A DNA stretch of 64,000 nt. Source: Curtobacterium sp. BH-2-1-1 (GTDB lineage Bacteria > Actinomycetota > Actinomycetes > Actinomycetales > Microbacteriaceae). The notes beneath the pieces were generated by a model, which was not told where the DNA came from, ran no database searches, and saw only the letters and a program-made list of their open reading frames with translations. A program made the translations under genes and the position numbers. Positions 34,605 to 43,595 of this stretch are shown in pieces (the stretch's first letter is position 1; each line of letters begins with the position of its first letter). The DNA is taken from positions 1,054,001 through 1,118,000 of the forward strand of contig NZ_CP017580.1 of assembly GCF_001806325.1 (NCBI RefSeq). Reading direction: 5' to 3'.

Positions 34605-35987
34605 TCAGCCGCAGGTCACCTGGGAGATCGTCGCGTCGTCGTCCGGCAGCCACGCGCCGCCCGCCCAGACGTCCACCGGTTCGCCCGCGCGCAGTGCCGT
34701 CGCCACCACGAGGTCGTGCGGACCGGGCAGCGTCGCGACTTCCTCGTCGACCGAGAACTGCACGGTCGCCGAGTCGCAGGACGCCTCGGGGGTGACCTCC
34801 CACCCGGCGCAGCCGTAGTCGACGCAGCCGTCCGGCCAGGAGCCGTCGGCGTCCTCGGCGTCGGAGTCGAGCGCGACCCGGGTCAGCGCCACGGGGTGCT
34901 CCGGTGCGGTGGAGCAGGTGACGTCGCGGATGCCGCCCCACTCCTCGGACCCCTGCTCGGTGAGGACGAGCGGTCGCCCGGAGGTCAGCACGACCGTGCG
35001 GGTGTCGGTGCGCACGTCGTCACCGCCCTCGGTGGCGGAGAACCCGACCGTGACCCGGGCCGGCCCGTCGCACTCGCTGTCGATCTGCCACGACCAGCAG
35101 CCGTCCGCGAAGTCGATCGCTCCGCAGGTCGCCTGCCACGTCTCGTCGTCGCCGATGAACGACGCGGTGACCGTGCCGTCGTCCGAGGTCCACGGTGCCT
35201 GGTCCCCCGCGTCCGGTGCGTCCTGGTCCGGTGCGTCGTCGTCCGGGCCGCTGTCGTCCGGGACGCTGCCGTCAGGTGCGGTGTCCTGGAGCCCGTACGC
35301 GAGCGTCTGTCCGTCGCTCTGCAGCGCACGGACGACCGGGTCGACGGCCGTCGTCGCGCCGACGACGAGCAGGAGCGCGGCGGCACCGGCCGTCACGGCG
35401 ACGACCGTACGGGTGCGGTGGCGCAGCGGCGAACGCTCCGGTGCTGTGTCCGCCACGGCGAACGGCCGCACGGTGGGCATCCCCCACGCCGCCGACTCCC
35501 AGGCGGCCACGGCTGCGTCCTGGTCGAGCTCCGGGAACGCCGCCCGTGCCCGCGCCGGGACCTCCGTCCGCCGCCACACCGCCGCATCGTCCCGGATCGA
35601 GGCCGCGGTCCGGTCAGCGAGCTCGCCCGCCCGCGCGGAGCACACCACCAGCACCGCGATCCCGGCCACGAGCGGCAGGAGTCCGACCACGGCCAGACCA
35701 CCGAGCGCCGCGACGACGATGACCGCGGCGAGCGCGAGGAGCGCCACCACGAGGCCGATCCACTGCGCGAGGCGGAGGCGGCGGGCGGCGGCCGGCACGA
35801 AGCCCCGGAACGACCGCGGGACCGGGGCCCAGAAGCGCCAGTCCTCGGGTGCGGGCGGGATCCCCGGTGCGGGCGACCACCCCGGTGCGGGCTCGGCGGC
35901 CTGGTGCAGTTCCACCCACTCGGCGGAGGGTGTCGGCCACCCGGGAGGCGTCCGGAAGCGGAACGGCGGCGTCGTCTCGTGCTGCAC
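34605..35987 (-). CDS. Hypothetical membrane protein with secreted Cys-rich domain
   Basis: A 460-residue protein. The N-terminal 70 residues are Pro/Trp-rich, followed by two adjacent membrane helices (about 75-115), a cytoplasmic stretch and a third helix (about 206-224). After an Asp/Pro-rich linker (about 235-270) there is an external domain with eight or so Cys (for example TCGAIDFADGCW and GCVDYGCAGW) that may form disulfides. No family recognised. Function unknown; a surface sensor or wall-associated role is conceivable. Confidence 0.7.
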   Translation of the reverse strand: MQHETTPPFRFRTPPGWPTPSAEWVELHQAAEPAPGWSPAPGIPPAPEDWRFWAPVPRSFRGFVPAAARRLRLAQWIGLVVALLALAAVIVVAALGGLAVVGLLPLVAGIAVLVVCSARAGELADRTAASIRDDAAVWRRTEVPARARAAFPELDQDAAVAAWESAAWGMPTVRPFAVADTAPERSPLRHRTRTVVAVTAGAAALLLVVGATTAVDPVVRALQSDGQTLAYGLQDTAPDGSVPDDSGPDDDAPDQDAPDAGDQAPWTSDDGTVTASFIGDDETWQATCGAIDFADGCWSWQIDSECDGPARVTVGFSATEGGDDVRTDTRTVVLTSGRPLVLTEQGSEEWGGIRDVTCSTAPEHPVALTRVALDSDAEDADGSWPDGCVDYGCAGWEVTPEASCDSATVQFSVDEEVATLPGPHDLVVATALRAGEPVDVWAGGAWLPDDDATISQVTCG

Positions 35988-36056
35988 GATCAGACCCTAG
36001 CCCGGCGTCCAGCGCGCACACAGGCCCTTCTTCGGGAGGGGCGTAGCGTCTGCTCC

Positions 36057-36344
36057 ATGGCGACACCCGAGGTCCGGAACGACACCGACAAGCAGCAGTA
36101 CTCCCTCGTCGAGGACGGCGAGGTGATCGGCTTCGCGGCGTACGAGGTCGACGGCGACGAGATCCGCTTCGTCCACACCGAGGTGGACCCCGCGCACCGC
36201 GGCGGTGGTCACGCCTCGATCCTCGTCGAGCACGCACTGGACGACGTCCGCTCGGGGTCCTCGCGTCGGGTCGTCCCGCAGTGCAGCTACGTCGCGGCCT
36301 GGATCGAGCGGCACCCGGACTACCAGGAGCTCACGACCCGCTGA
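36057..36344 (+). CDS. GNAT-like N-acetyltransferase (YjdJ type)
   Basis: A 95-residue short GNAT protein of the DUF/YjdJ group. The core has GEVIGFAAYEVDGDEIRF, a HTEV-DPAHRGGG acetyl-CoA loop and the C-terminal CSYVAAWIERHPDY segment. These small acyltransferases act on unknown amine substrates. The ATG at 36057 is chosen by family length. The gene is monocistronic, divergent from the preceding membrane protein. Confidence 0.85.
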   Translation: MATPEVRNDTDKQQYSLVEDGEVIGFAAYEVDGDEIRFVHTEVDPAHRGGGHASILVEHALDDVRSGSSRRVVPQCSYVAAWIERHPDYQELTTR

Positions 36345-36383
36345 CGCGGCTCGCGCGTTGCCGGCTCCCGCCAGGACGAGTCG

Positions 36384-36713
36384 TCAGTACGACCGGTCGT
36401 GCGTCCCGGCCCGCACCGCGTGCCGACCGGCGCTGCGCACCGCCGGCACCTTGATGAGGACACTCCCGCTGAGCAGGTCGTGATCGTCGTCCGCCGGTGT
36501 CGGTGCCTCCCTCGGGAGGCGCGACTGCCGTTCGTACTCCGCTTGCGTCTCGTGACGGGTCGGCGCGAACACCTCGTCCATCATCGAGACCACACCGCCG
36601 GATCCGCCGCTGCGCGTGGCCTTGTTCGACAGGTCGATCCACCCCACGCGATCGGCGATCCACATCACGATGGCCGCGGCGGCCACCGCCCCCAGGAGGA
36701 TCAACCAGTTCAC
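36384..36713 (-). CDS. Small membrane protein (DUF6191-like)
   Basis: About 109 residues from a GTG at 36713. An N-terminal membrane helix (WLILLGAVAAAAIVMWIADR) is followed by a polar tail with MDEVFAPTRHETQAEYERQ. The F-x-P-x-x-x-x-x-Q-x-E pattern recalls DUF6191 proteins of actinobacteria. An ATG at 36749 is the alternative start. There is no clear ribosome site for either. Function unknown. Confidence 0.55.
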   Translation of the reverse strand: MNWLILLGAVAAAAIVMWIADRVGWIDLSNKATRSGGSGGVVSMMDEVFAPTRHETQAEYERQSRLPREAPTPADDDHDLLSGSVLIKVPAVRSAGRHAVRAGTHDRSY

Positions 36714-36897
36714 GCACACGACGCTACGTCGGCGATCGGACGGGGACATCCGCCGCGCGGAGGATTCTCACGATCCACATGGCTCGTTCTTCAGGACGAC
36801 ACCCACACTGGTCCTGCGGCCGCCCGGAACCCCCCTCTCCGGGCGGCCGACCACGTGCGCCAGGGCGCGTTCCAGCGCTGCGTGCCAGGATGGCGAC

Positions 36898-38469
36898 GTG
36901 CTCGACGACGCAGACCGGGACCTCATGCGGGCGTTCGCCCGCTACATCGAGAAGGCGAACGAACTCGCCGCCGCGGAACAGCAGGCGGTGACCACACCGA
37001 TCGGTGAACGGATCGGCGCCCACCTCGGCGTCGACCCGCAGTCGGTCCCCGTGGTCACCGAGGAGTTCCCCGACCACCGCCTCGTCGACGCGGACATCGC
37101 CCTCGAGGAGCTCGCCGGCACCGACCCCGACGCCCTCGTCGGCATCGCGGGCGACGACAGCCGGTTCCACAGCTCCGTCAGCGAGTTCATCGCGAACCCC
37201 CACATGCGGTGGGCGCCCGGCCCCGTGAGCTACGCCACCCGGGCCACCGGTGCCGACACCACCCGTCGGGTCGTGTCGTTCGGCCTCCGGTTCCTCACCT
37301 TCGACGGCGCTCCGGTCGCGGTCGTCCAGCGGTCGGCCAAGCCGGAGTACGGCCGTGGCCGCGCCAGCCTCGAGATCCTGTCGCCCGACCAGGACGCCGC
37401 CACCGCGTTCCTGCTCCGCCTCCGTGCCCTGATGATCGAGCGGAGCGTCCTGCGCGGGCAGGTCCTCTCGTTCGTGCAGTCGGAGTACGGGTCCGATGCC
37501 GGGGCGACGTTCCTCCGCCGGCCCGAGGTCGACGCCGACGACGTCGTCCTCGGCGAGGGCGTGCTCGACGAGGTGGTCGACCACGTCGTGGGGATCGGCG
37601 AGCAGCGTGCGGCCCTCCTCGCGGCCGGACAGCACCTCAAGCGCGGTGTGCTCCTCTACGGCCCTCCCGGGACGGGCAAGACGCTCACGATCCGGCACCT
37701 CCTCACCCGGACGACCGGGGTCACCGCGATCCTGCTCACCGGCTCGAGCATCGCGGCGATCGGTGCCGCGGCCGAGATCGCCCGGACGTTCCAGCCGTCA
37801 CTCGTCGTGATGGAGGACATCGACCTCGTCGCGATGGAACGCCACAGCTCCCCGCAGCCGCTGCTGTTCGAGGTGCTCGACGCCCTCGACGGGCTCGACG
37901 GCGACGCGGACGTCGCCTTCGTGATGACCACGAACCGGGTGTCCGTGCTCGAACGCGCCCTCGCGGACCGTCCTGGCCGGGTCGACCTCGCCGTGGAGAT
38001 CCCGCTCCCCGCCCTGCCCGAGCGCGTCCGGCTCTTCCGCCGGTACGCCGGTTCGCTGCCCTTCTCCGAGGCCGCCCTCGCCGAGGCGGCCGAGCGTGCC
38101 GAGGGCACGACGGGCTCCTTCGCCAAGGAGCTCATGCGGCGGAGCGTCCTCGGTGCGGCCCTGCGCGGTGCCGACCCCGCGGACGTCGACCTGCGTGCAG
38201 CGCTCGACTCGCTGCTCACCGAGCGGAGCGCCCTGACCCGGAAGCTGCTCGGAACCCGCTCCGCCGACGACACCGACGAGCCCGACGACGACGAGGAGGA
38301 CGACGCCGAGCACGAGGTCACCTTCAGTGGCTCGTACGTCGCGCCCGTGAACCAGGCCTTCCTCCGCCCGGGCCGGTCGTCGGGCGCCGTCGACCTCGTC
38401 CTCCGCGCTCCCGCCGACGACGACGACACCGACGACGACGACGACGAGGACGATCAGCCCAGTTCGTAG
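36898..38469 (+). CDS. AAA+ ATPase
   Basis: A 523-residue protein. An N-terminal substrate or adaptor domain (about 1-225) is followed by one AAA+ module: Walker A YGPPGTGKT near residue 255, Walker B VVMEDIDLV near 303, sensor 1 VMTTNR near 347, and an arginine-finger-like DRPGRVD. The C-terminal 70 residues are strongly acidic with Asp/Glu runs (TDEPDDDEEDD and DDTDDDDDEDD). This layout resembles stand-alone ATPases related to proteasomal or Cdc48/BCS1-like unfoldases. The GTG at 36898 has AGGA eight bases upstream. Partner unknown. Confidence 0.88.
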   Translation: MLDDADRDLMRAFARYIEKANELAAAEQQAVTTPIGERIGAHLGVDPQSVPVVTEEFPDHRLVDADIALEELAGTDPDALVGIAGDDSRFHSSVSEFIANPHMRWAPGPVSYATRATGADTTRRVVSFGLRFLTFDGAPVAVVQRSAKPEYGRGRASLEILSPDQDAATAFLLRLRALMIERSVLRGQVLSFVQSEYGSDAGATFLRRPEVDADDVVLGEGVLDEVVDHVVGIGEQRAALLAAGQHLKRGVLLYGPPGTGKTLTIRHLLTRTTGVTAILLTGSSIAAIGAAAEIARTFQPSLVVMEDIDLVAMERHSSPQPLLFEVLDALDGLDGDADVAFVMTTNRVSVLERALADRPGRVDLAVEIPLPALPERVRLFRRYAGSLPFSEAALAEAAERAEGTTGSFAKELMRRSVLGAALRGADPADVDLRAALDSLLTERSALTRKLLGTRSADDTDEPDDDEEDDAEHEVTFSGSYVAPVNQAFLRPGRSSGAVDLVLRAPADDDDTDDDDDEDDQPSS

Positions 38470-38491
38470 GTCTGCCGTCCGGCCTCGAACC

Positions 38492-39541
38492 TCAGGGGAC
38501 GCGCTCGAGCCACTCCCGCGTCGCGAACTTCGACGCCACGAGTTCCTGCGCCCGCCGCCGCTCGTCCGCGGTCACGTGCCCCTCGTGCGCCCCGTACAGC
38601 TTCGTGAAGGTCGCGATGAGCCGGTCGATGATCTCCGCACGGGTGAGCCCGGTCTGCGAGCGCAGCGGGTCGACGCGCTTCGCAGCCGAGGTCGTCCCCT
38701 TGTCGCTCATCTTCTCGCGACCGATGCGGAGCACCTGCACCATCTTCTCGCCGTCCATGTCGTAGCTCATGGTGGCGTGGTGCAGCAGCGATCCGGTGCC
38801 GAGCCGCTTCTGTGCTGCGCCGCCGATCTTGCCCTTGGTCGACGAGATGTCGTTGAGGGGCTGGTAGTAGGCCTCGATGCCGAGGGACTTCAGCGCCTCG
38901 ATCACCCACTCGTCGAGGTACGCGTACGAGTCGGCGAAGGTCATGCCCTGCACGAGGTCGGTCGGCACGTACAGCGAGTACGAGATGATCGCGCCGGCGT
39001 CCATGAACATCGCGCCGCCGCCGGAGATCCGACGCACGACCTCGACGCCGTACTTCGCGGCACCCTCGGGGTCGACCTCGTTCTTGAGGGACTGGAACGA
39101 CCCGATGACGACGGCCGGCTGGTCCCACTCCCAGATGCGGAGGGTCGGGCCCCGGCGACCGGCCCCGACCTCTTCGGTGAGGACCTGGTCGAGCGCGAGG
39201 TGCTCGTTCGGGCTGATCGGCCCCTCGTGGATGATCTCCCAGTCGTACTCACGCCAGGTCGACGCGCGCGACAGGGCACGGCGGACGGCGACCCCGACGG
39301 ACTCGGGCGTGAACCCGAGCAGGACGGCGTCCTCCGGCAATGCGGCACGGACGGCGGCGGCGATGCCCGCGGCGTCGGTCGTGGCCGGCAGCCCGTCCAC
39401 GGCGGCGTCGATGAGCGGCAGCGCGTCGTCCGGTTCGAGGAAGAAGTCCCCGGCGAGCCGGAACTGGTCGATCACCCCGTCGACGACCTCGAGGTCGACG
39501 ACGACCAGCTTGCCTCCCGGGACCTTGTACTCACCGTGCAC
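38492..39541 (-). CDS. lplA: Lipoate-protein ligase A with accessory domain at the N-terminus
   Basis: A 349-residue protein. Residues 1-85 look like the small accessory (LplB-type) domain, with VPGGKLVVVDLEVVDGVI and GDFFLEPDDAL. The catalytic BPL/LplA domain follows, with VVIGSFQ, RRISGGGAMFMD (the R-R-x-S-G-G-G lipoyl-binding loop) and the adenylate lysine region SSTKGKIGGAAQKR. In classical LplA the accessory domain is C-terminal, so the order is swapped. It would attach lipoate to E2 or GcvH proteins. The start ATG at 39541 precedes the accessory domain directly. Confidence 0.88.
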   Translation of the reverse strand: MHGEYKVPGGKLVVVDLEVVDGVIDQFRLAGDFFLEPDDALPLIDAAVDGLPATTDAAGIAAAVRAALPEDAVLLGFTPESVGVAVRRALSRASTWREYDWEIIHEGPISPNEHLALDQVLTEEVGAGRRGPTLRIWEWDQPAVVIGSFQSLKNEVDPEGAAKYGVEVVRRISGGGAMFMDAGAIISYSLYVPTDLVQGMTFADSYAYLDEWVIEALKSLGIEAYYQPLNDISSTKGKIGGAAQKRLGTGSLLHHATMSYDMDGEKMVQVLRIGREKMSDKGTTSAAKRVDPLRSQTGLTRAEIIDRLIATFTKLYGAHEGHVTADERRRAQELVASKFATREWLERVP

Positions 39542-39565
39542 ACCACGAGCCTACGCCGCGTCGGA

Positions 39566-39605
39566 CGGGAGGCGCGGGGCGGCGCCGCCCCGCGCCTCCT
39601 GGCCG
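39566..39605. repeat. Palindromic repeat, GAGGCGCGG family, copy 2
   Basis: A loopless perfect palindrome with 16-base arms (39568-39583 and 39584-39599) plus outer GACGG/CCGTC pairing. The core GGGAGGCGCGG/CCGCGCCTCC matches copy 1. It lies between the alpha/beta hydrolase start side and lplA, both on the - strand. Confidence 0.75.
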
Positions 39606-39620
39606 TCAGCCGGTACCGTC

Positions 39621-40496
39621 TCAGGACGTGCGCGCGACCGCCCGGTCCAGCCACGCGACCAGGTCCGCGACGACCTCGTCGCGGTTGGTCTCGTTGTAGA
39701 CCTCGTGCCGCGCCCCCTCGTACACCCGCACGGTGACGTCGGAGAGCCCACCGCGCCGCCGGTACGCCTGCGCGAGGCGCTCGACCGACCGCGGGCCGCC
39801 GAGCGAGTCCTCGGAGCCGACCTGCAGCAGCATCGGCAGGTCGTGCGCGATGCCCCGACGCGGGACCCCGAGCAGCCTGAGGGCGTCCCGCAGCCCGAAG
39901 AGGCCGATGACGTCCGCCTCGACCGCGAGCGGGTCGGCCGCGACGGCCTCGATGACCGCCCGGTCCCGGGTGAGCCACTCGAACTTCGTCGGCCCCGAGC
40001 CCGCGTGCCGGGCGTTCAGGTCACCGCTGTTCATCCACCCCGGCAACCGGTACGCGCTCGCGGAGAGGACCACCCCGTCGTAGGAGCCGGATGACGTGTT
40101 CACGATCCGCTGGGCCATGAGCGAGCCCCACGAGTGGCCGAGCAGCACGAGCGGGACGCCGGGGGTGTCCTCGCGCGCGACGGCACTCATCTGCTCGACG
40201 GCCGCGATCGCGGCCCGCAGGCCGCCGGGGCCGAGCCGTCCGAGCTTGGCGTGGTCGCCGTCCCACTGCGCGAGGCCGGTCCGACCGTGCCCGCGGTGGT
40301 CGTTCGCGTGCACGGTCCAGCCCGCGCAGACGAGGTCCTGCGCGAGCGGCTCGTACCGGAGTCCGTGCTCGCCGACCCCGTGCGCGATCTGCACGATGCC
40401 CTTCGGACGCGCCGCACGCCAGGTCGAGTAGACGATCTCGACGCCGTGCGCGTCGGTGAACGAGGCGTCGCCTCGCGCTGCGGAGAAGGTGGGCAC
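39621..40496 (-). CDS. Alpha/beta hydrolase (monoacylglycerol lipase-like, S33)
   Basis: A 291-residue alpha/beta hydrolase. IVQIAHGVGEHGLRYEPLA carries the HG oxyanion motif of the lysophospholipase/monoacylglycerol-lipase group. The nucleophile elbow is LGHSWGS, the acid lies in VGSEDSLGG, and the catalytic His is in GARHEVYNE. There is no signal peptide, so it is cytoplasmic. The ATG at 40496 is the natural start. Substrate probably an acylglycerol or other lipid ester. Confidence 0.9.
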   Translation of the reverse strand: MPTFSAARGDASFTDAHGVEIVYSTWRAARPKGIVQIAHGVGEHGLRYEPLAQDLVCAGWTVHANDHRGHGRTGLAQWDGDHAKLGRLGPGGLRAAIAAVEQMSAVAREDTPGVPLVLLGHSWGSLMAQRIVNTSSGSYDGVVLSASAYRLPGWMNSGDLNARHAGSGPTKFEWLTRDRAVIEAVAADPLAVEADVIGLFGLRDALRLLGVPRRGIAHDLPMLLQVGSEDSLGGPRSVERLAQAYRRRGGLSDVTVRVYEGARHEVYNETNRDEVVADLVAWLDRAVARTS

Positions 40497-40594
40497 GTGA
40501 GCATCCTCGCAGACGGGTCGGACGCAGCCAGGTGGCCGCCGGTGTTCACCCGGCGTTCACGCAGCGGGTTCGGAGCAGGCCTAGCGTCTCGCGC

Positions 40595-41737
<1,143 letters not shown>

Positions 41738-41748
41738 AGGGGACGACG

Positions 41749-42018
41749 ATGGACATCGACTTCACCAGCATCGGCACCGTCGCGGGGGTCGGCTTCGTGG
41801 CCGCGGTCGGCGTGGTGCTCCTCTACACGCTCGGGCTGCGGCTGCTCGGCACCGGCCAACCGGTCGACGCCGAGGGCGAGCACCCCCAGTACGCGCAGGA
41901 GACCCCGCGGTCCGGCCACACGCCCCCGCTCGCGCTGGCGGGTGCCGGGCTGTGCTTCGCGGTCTGCATCGCTGCCGTGCTCTTCGGCATCTGGATGACG
42001 ATCCCGCAGTTCCACTGA
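41749..42018 (+). CDS. Small two-helix membrane protein downstream of pit
   Basis: An 89-residue protein with two predicted helices, about residues 10-33 and 61-84, joined by a polar loop containing GEHPQYAQETPRSG. The ribosome site AAGGGGACG precedes the ATG at 41749. Small proteins like this often follow actinobacterial PiT genes and may be an accessory subunit; no function is established. Confidence 0.75.
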   Translation: MDIDFTSIGTVAGVGFVAAVGVVLLYTLGLRLLGTGQPVDAEGEHPQYAQETPRSGHTPPLALAGAGLCFAVCIAAVLFGIWMTIPQFH

Positions 42019-42053
42019 GCGCCGCGCGGGTGCGCGGGCGCGCGTGCGCGCTT

Positions 42054-42106
42054 GGTGAGCAGAAATGGTCGGGTCCGCACGCCGGGCCCGACCTCTTCTG
42101 CTCACC
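42054..42106. repeat. Palindrome, GGTGAGCAGAA family, copy 1
   Basis: Arms begin GGTGAGCAGAA and end TTCTGCTCACC, with a mostly paired interior (GGTCGGGTCCG / CGGGCCCGACC). It is a slightly mismatched version of the copy at 42227-42279. Confidence 0.75.
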
Positions 42107-42114
42107 ATGCGTGC

Positions 42115-42166
42115 CGGGAGGCGCGGCTCGCGTGTGCAGACCCGCTCACGCCCGCCGCGCCTCCCG
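42115..42166. repeat. Palindromic repeat, GAGGCGCGG family, copy 3
   Basis: CGGGAGGCGCGG (42115-42126) pairs perfectly with CCGCGCCTCCCG (42155-42166), enclosing a 28-base loop. Confidence 0.7.
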
Positions 42167-42226
42167 TCCGATGGCGCGGGCGCGCGAACGCCCGCGCACC
42201 CCGCAGGCGCGCGCAGGCGCGCGCTC

Positions 42227-42279
42227 GGTGAGCAGAAATGGTCGGGTCCGCACGCCGGACCCGACCATTTCTGCTCACC
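42227..42279. repeat. Palindrome, GGTGAGCAGAA family, copy 2 (perfect)
   Basis: Perfect 24-base arms (42227-42250 and 42256-42279) with a 5-base loop. It shares nearly all bases with copy 1. A shortened relative lies at 63544-63567. Confidence 0.8.
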
Positions 42280-42337
42280 ATGCTGCGCCGGCGCCGCGCC
42301 GGCGCGCGCAGGCGCGCCCGCGCACGGACGCAGCGCC

Positions 42338-43090
42338 TCAGTGGGCGCTGTAGCCGCCGTCGACCAGGTGGTAGCTGCCGCTGATGAAGGACGCCTTGTC
42401 GCTGAGCAGGAACAGCACCAGGGCCGCGACCTCGGCATCGGTGCCGAGGCGCTTCGCCGCGTGCTCGGCCTCGAGCGCGGTGAGCGCCTCGGGCGAGAGC
42501 GACGCGCGCACGAGCGGCGTGTCGATGAAGCCCGGGCCGACCGCGTTCGTCCGGACGCCCTGCGCCGTGTACTCGAGGGCGGCGACCTTCGTGAGGCCGA
42601 CCAGCGCGTGCTTCGACGCCACGTAGGCGGCGTTCTGCGCGATGCCGACCGAGCCGAGCACCGACGACATGTTCACGATCGCGCCACCGCCGGCGGCGAC
42701 CATCGCGGGGATCTCGTAGCGGAGGCCGTAGAACACCCCGTCGAGGTCCACCGCACGCACGCGGTCCCACGCGGCGACGTCGTACTCGCCGATGGGCTGC
42801 GGTGCGGCGCCGATGCCGGCGTTGTTGACGGCGAGGTGCAGGGCTCCGTAGGTGTCCACGGCGAACTGCACCATGCGCTCGTTGTCGGCGGCGACGGCCG
42901 AGTTGGCCTCGAACGCACTCGCGGTCCCGCCGGCTTCCGCGATCGACGTCACGACCCGCTGTGCGGAGTCGAGCTTGATGTCGGTGACGACGACCGTCGC
43001 GCCCGCAGCGGCGAGCTCCTTCGCGACGGCCTCGCCGATGCCGCTGCCGCCACCGGTGACGATGGCGACCTTGCCCTCGAACTCGGACAT
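42338..43090 (-). CDS. SDR family oxidoreductase
   Basis: A 250-residue classical short-chain dehydrogenase. Cofactor motif TGGGSGIG at residues 12-19, NNAGIG, catalytic Ser in NMSSVLGS, and Y-x3-K in YVASK; C-terminal SGSYHLVDGGYSAH. VVTDIK suggests NAD preference (Asp after the second strand). It is divergent from a marR gene with palindromes between them, so it is probably under that regulator. Substrate unknown. Confidence 0.92.
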   Translation of the reverse strand: MSEFEGKVAIVTGGGSGIGEAVAKELAAAGATVVVTDIKLDSAQRVVTSIAEAGGTASAFEANSAVAADNERMVQFAVDTYGALHLAVNNAGIGAAPQPIGEYDVAAWDRVRAVDLDGVFYGLRYEIPAMVAAGGGAIVNMSSVLGSVGIAQNAAYVASKHALVGLTKVAALEYTAQGVRTNAVGPGFIDTPLVRASLSPEALTALEAEHAAKRLGTDAEVAALVLFLLSDKASFISGSYHLVDGGYSAH

Positions 43091-43113
43091 GATTCCTTCT
43101 CTCTGGACAACAC

Positions 43114-43163
43114 CTGTTGTTCAACAGCACGATACACCCGAAATCCAGTTCGTTCGCTGAACT
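43114..43163. promoter_or_regulatory. Paired palindromes in the SDR/MarR divergent promoter
   Basis: Two inverted repeats lie between the divergent starts: CTGTTG-TT-CAACAG (43114-43127) and AGTTC-7-GAACT (43147-43163). The latter lies just upstream of TAGGCT (43171-43176), a possible -10 for marR. These are reasonable MarR operator candidates, one per promoter. Confidence 0.5.
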
Positions 43164-43184
43164 AATTTGCTAGGCTAACGACCT

Positions 43185-43595
43185 GTGACCGACGCCACCG
43201 ACCTCCGCATCGCGGTGAACCGCCTCTCCCGCACGCTCCGTGCGCAGAAGGCCGACACCACCGTCAGCGATGCCCAGTTCTCCGCGCTCGCCCGACTGCA
43301 CCGCGACGGCCCGATGACCCTCGCCGAACTCAGCCGGCAGGACGGCGTCACCCCACCGTCGATGACGAAGACGATCGCCGTCCTCGTCGAGCGCGGCCTC
43401 GTCTCGAAGGGCGACCACGGCGACGACCGCCGCAAGGTCCTGCTCGGGGCGACCGGTGCCGGTGCCGCGTTCGTCGAGGAGACCCGTCGTCGTCGGGACG
43501 GCTGGCTCACCCCGCGGCTCGCCGAGCTCACCGACGCAGAACGGCGGACCCTCGCGGACGCCACCGAGATCATGAGGAGGCTGGCCCAGCAGTGA
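43185..43595 (+). CDS. MarR family transcriptional regulator
   Basis: A 136-residue MarR. The winged helix contains MTLAELSRQDGVTPPSMTKT, then VERGLVSKGDHGDDRRKVLL with the D-D-R-R wing. Terminal helices serve dimerisation. The GTG at 43185 is eight bases after the TAGGCT element, so the message may have a very short leader. The stop overlaps the MFS start in a GTGA. It probably controls both the exporter and the divergent SDR gene. Confidence 0.9.
   Translation: MTDATDLRIAVNRLSRTLRAQKADTTVSDAQFSALARLHRDGPMTLAELSRQDGVTPPSMTKTIAVLVERGLVSKGDHGDDRRKVLLGATGAGAAFVEETRRRRDGWLTPRLAELTDAERRTLADATEIMRRLAQQ

Larger units (their letters stand above)
42019..42337. other. Convergent intergenic region packed with palindromes
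   Basis: About 320 bases between two convergent genes contain two copies of a long palindrome (42054-42106 and 42227-42279) and one GAGGCGCGG-family palindrome (42115-42166). They are separated by GCGCGC-rich spacers. No gene. The arrangement resembles REP/BIME clusters. Confidence 0.7.
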
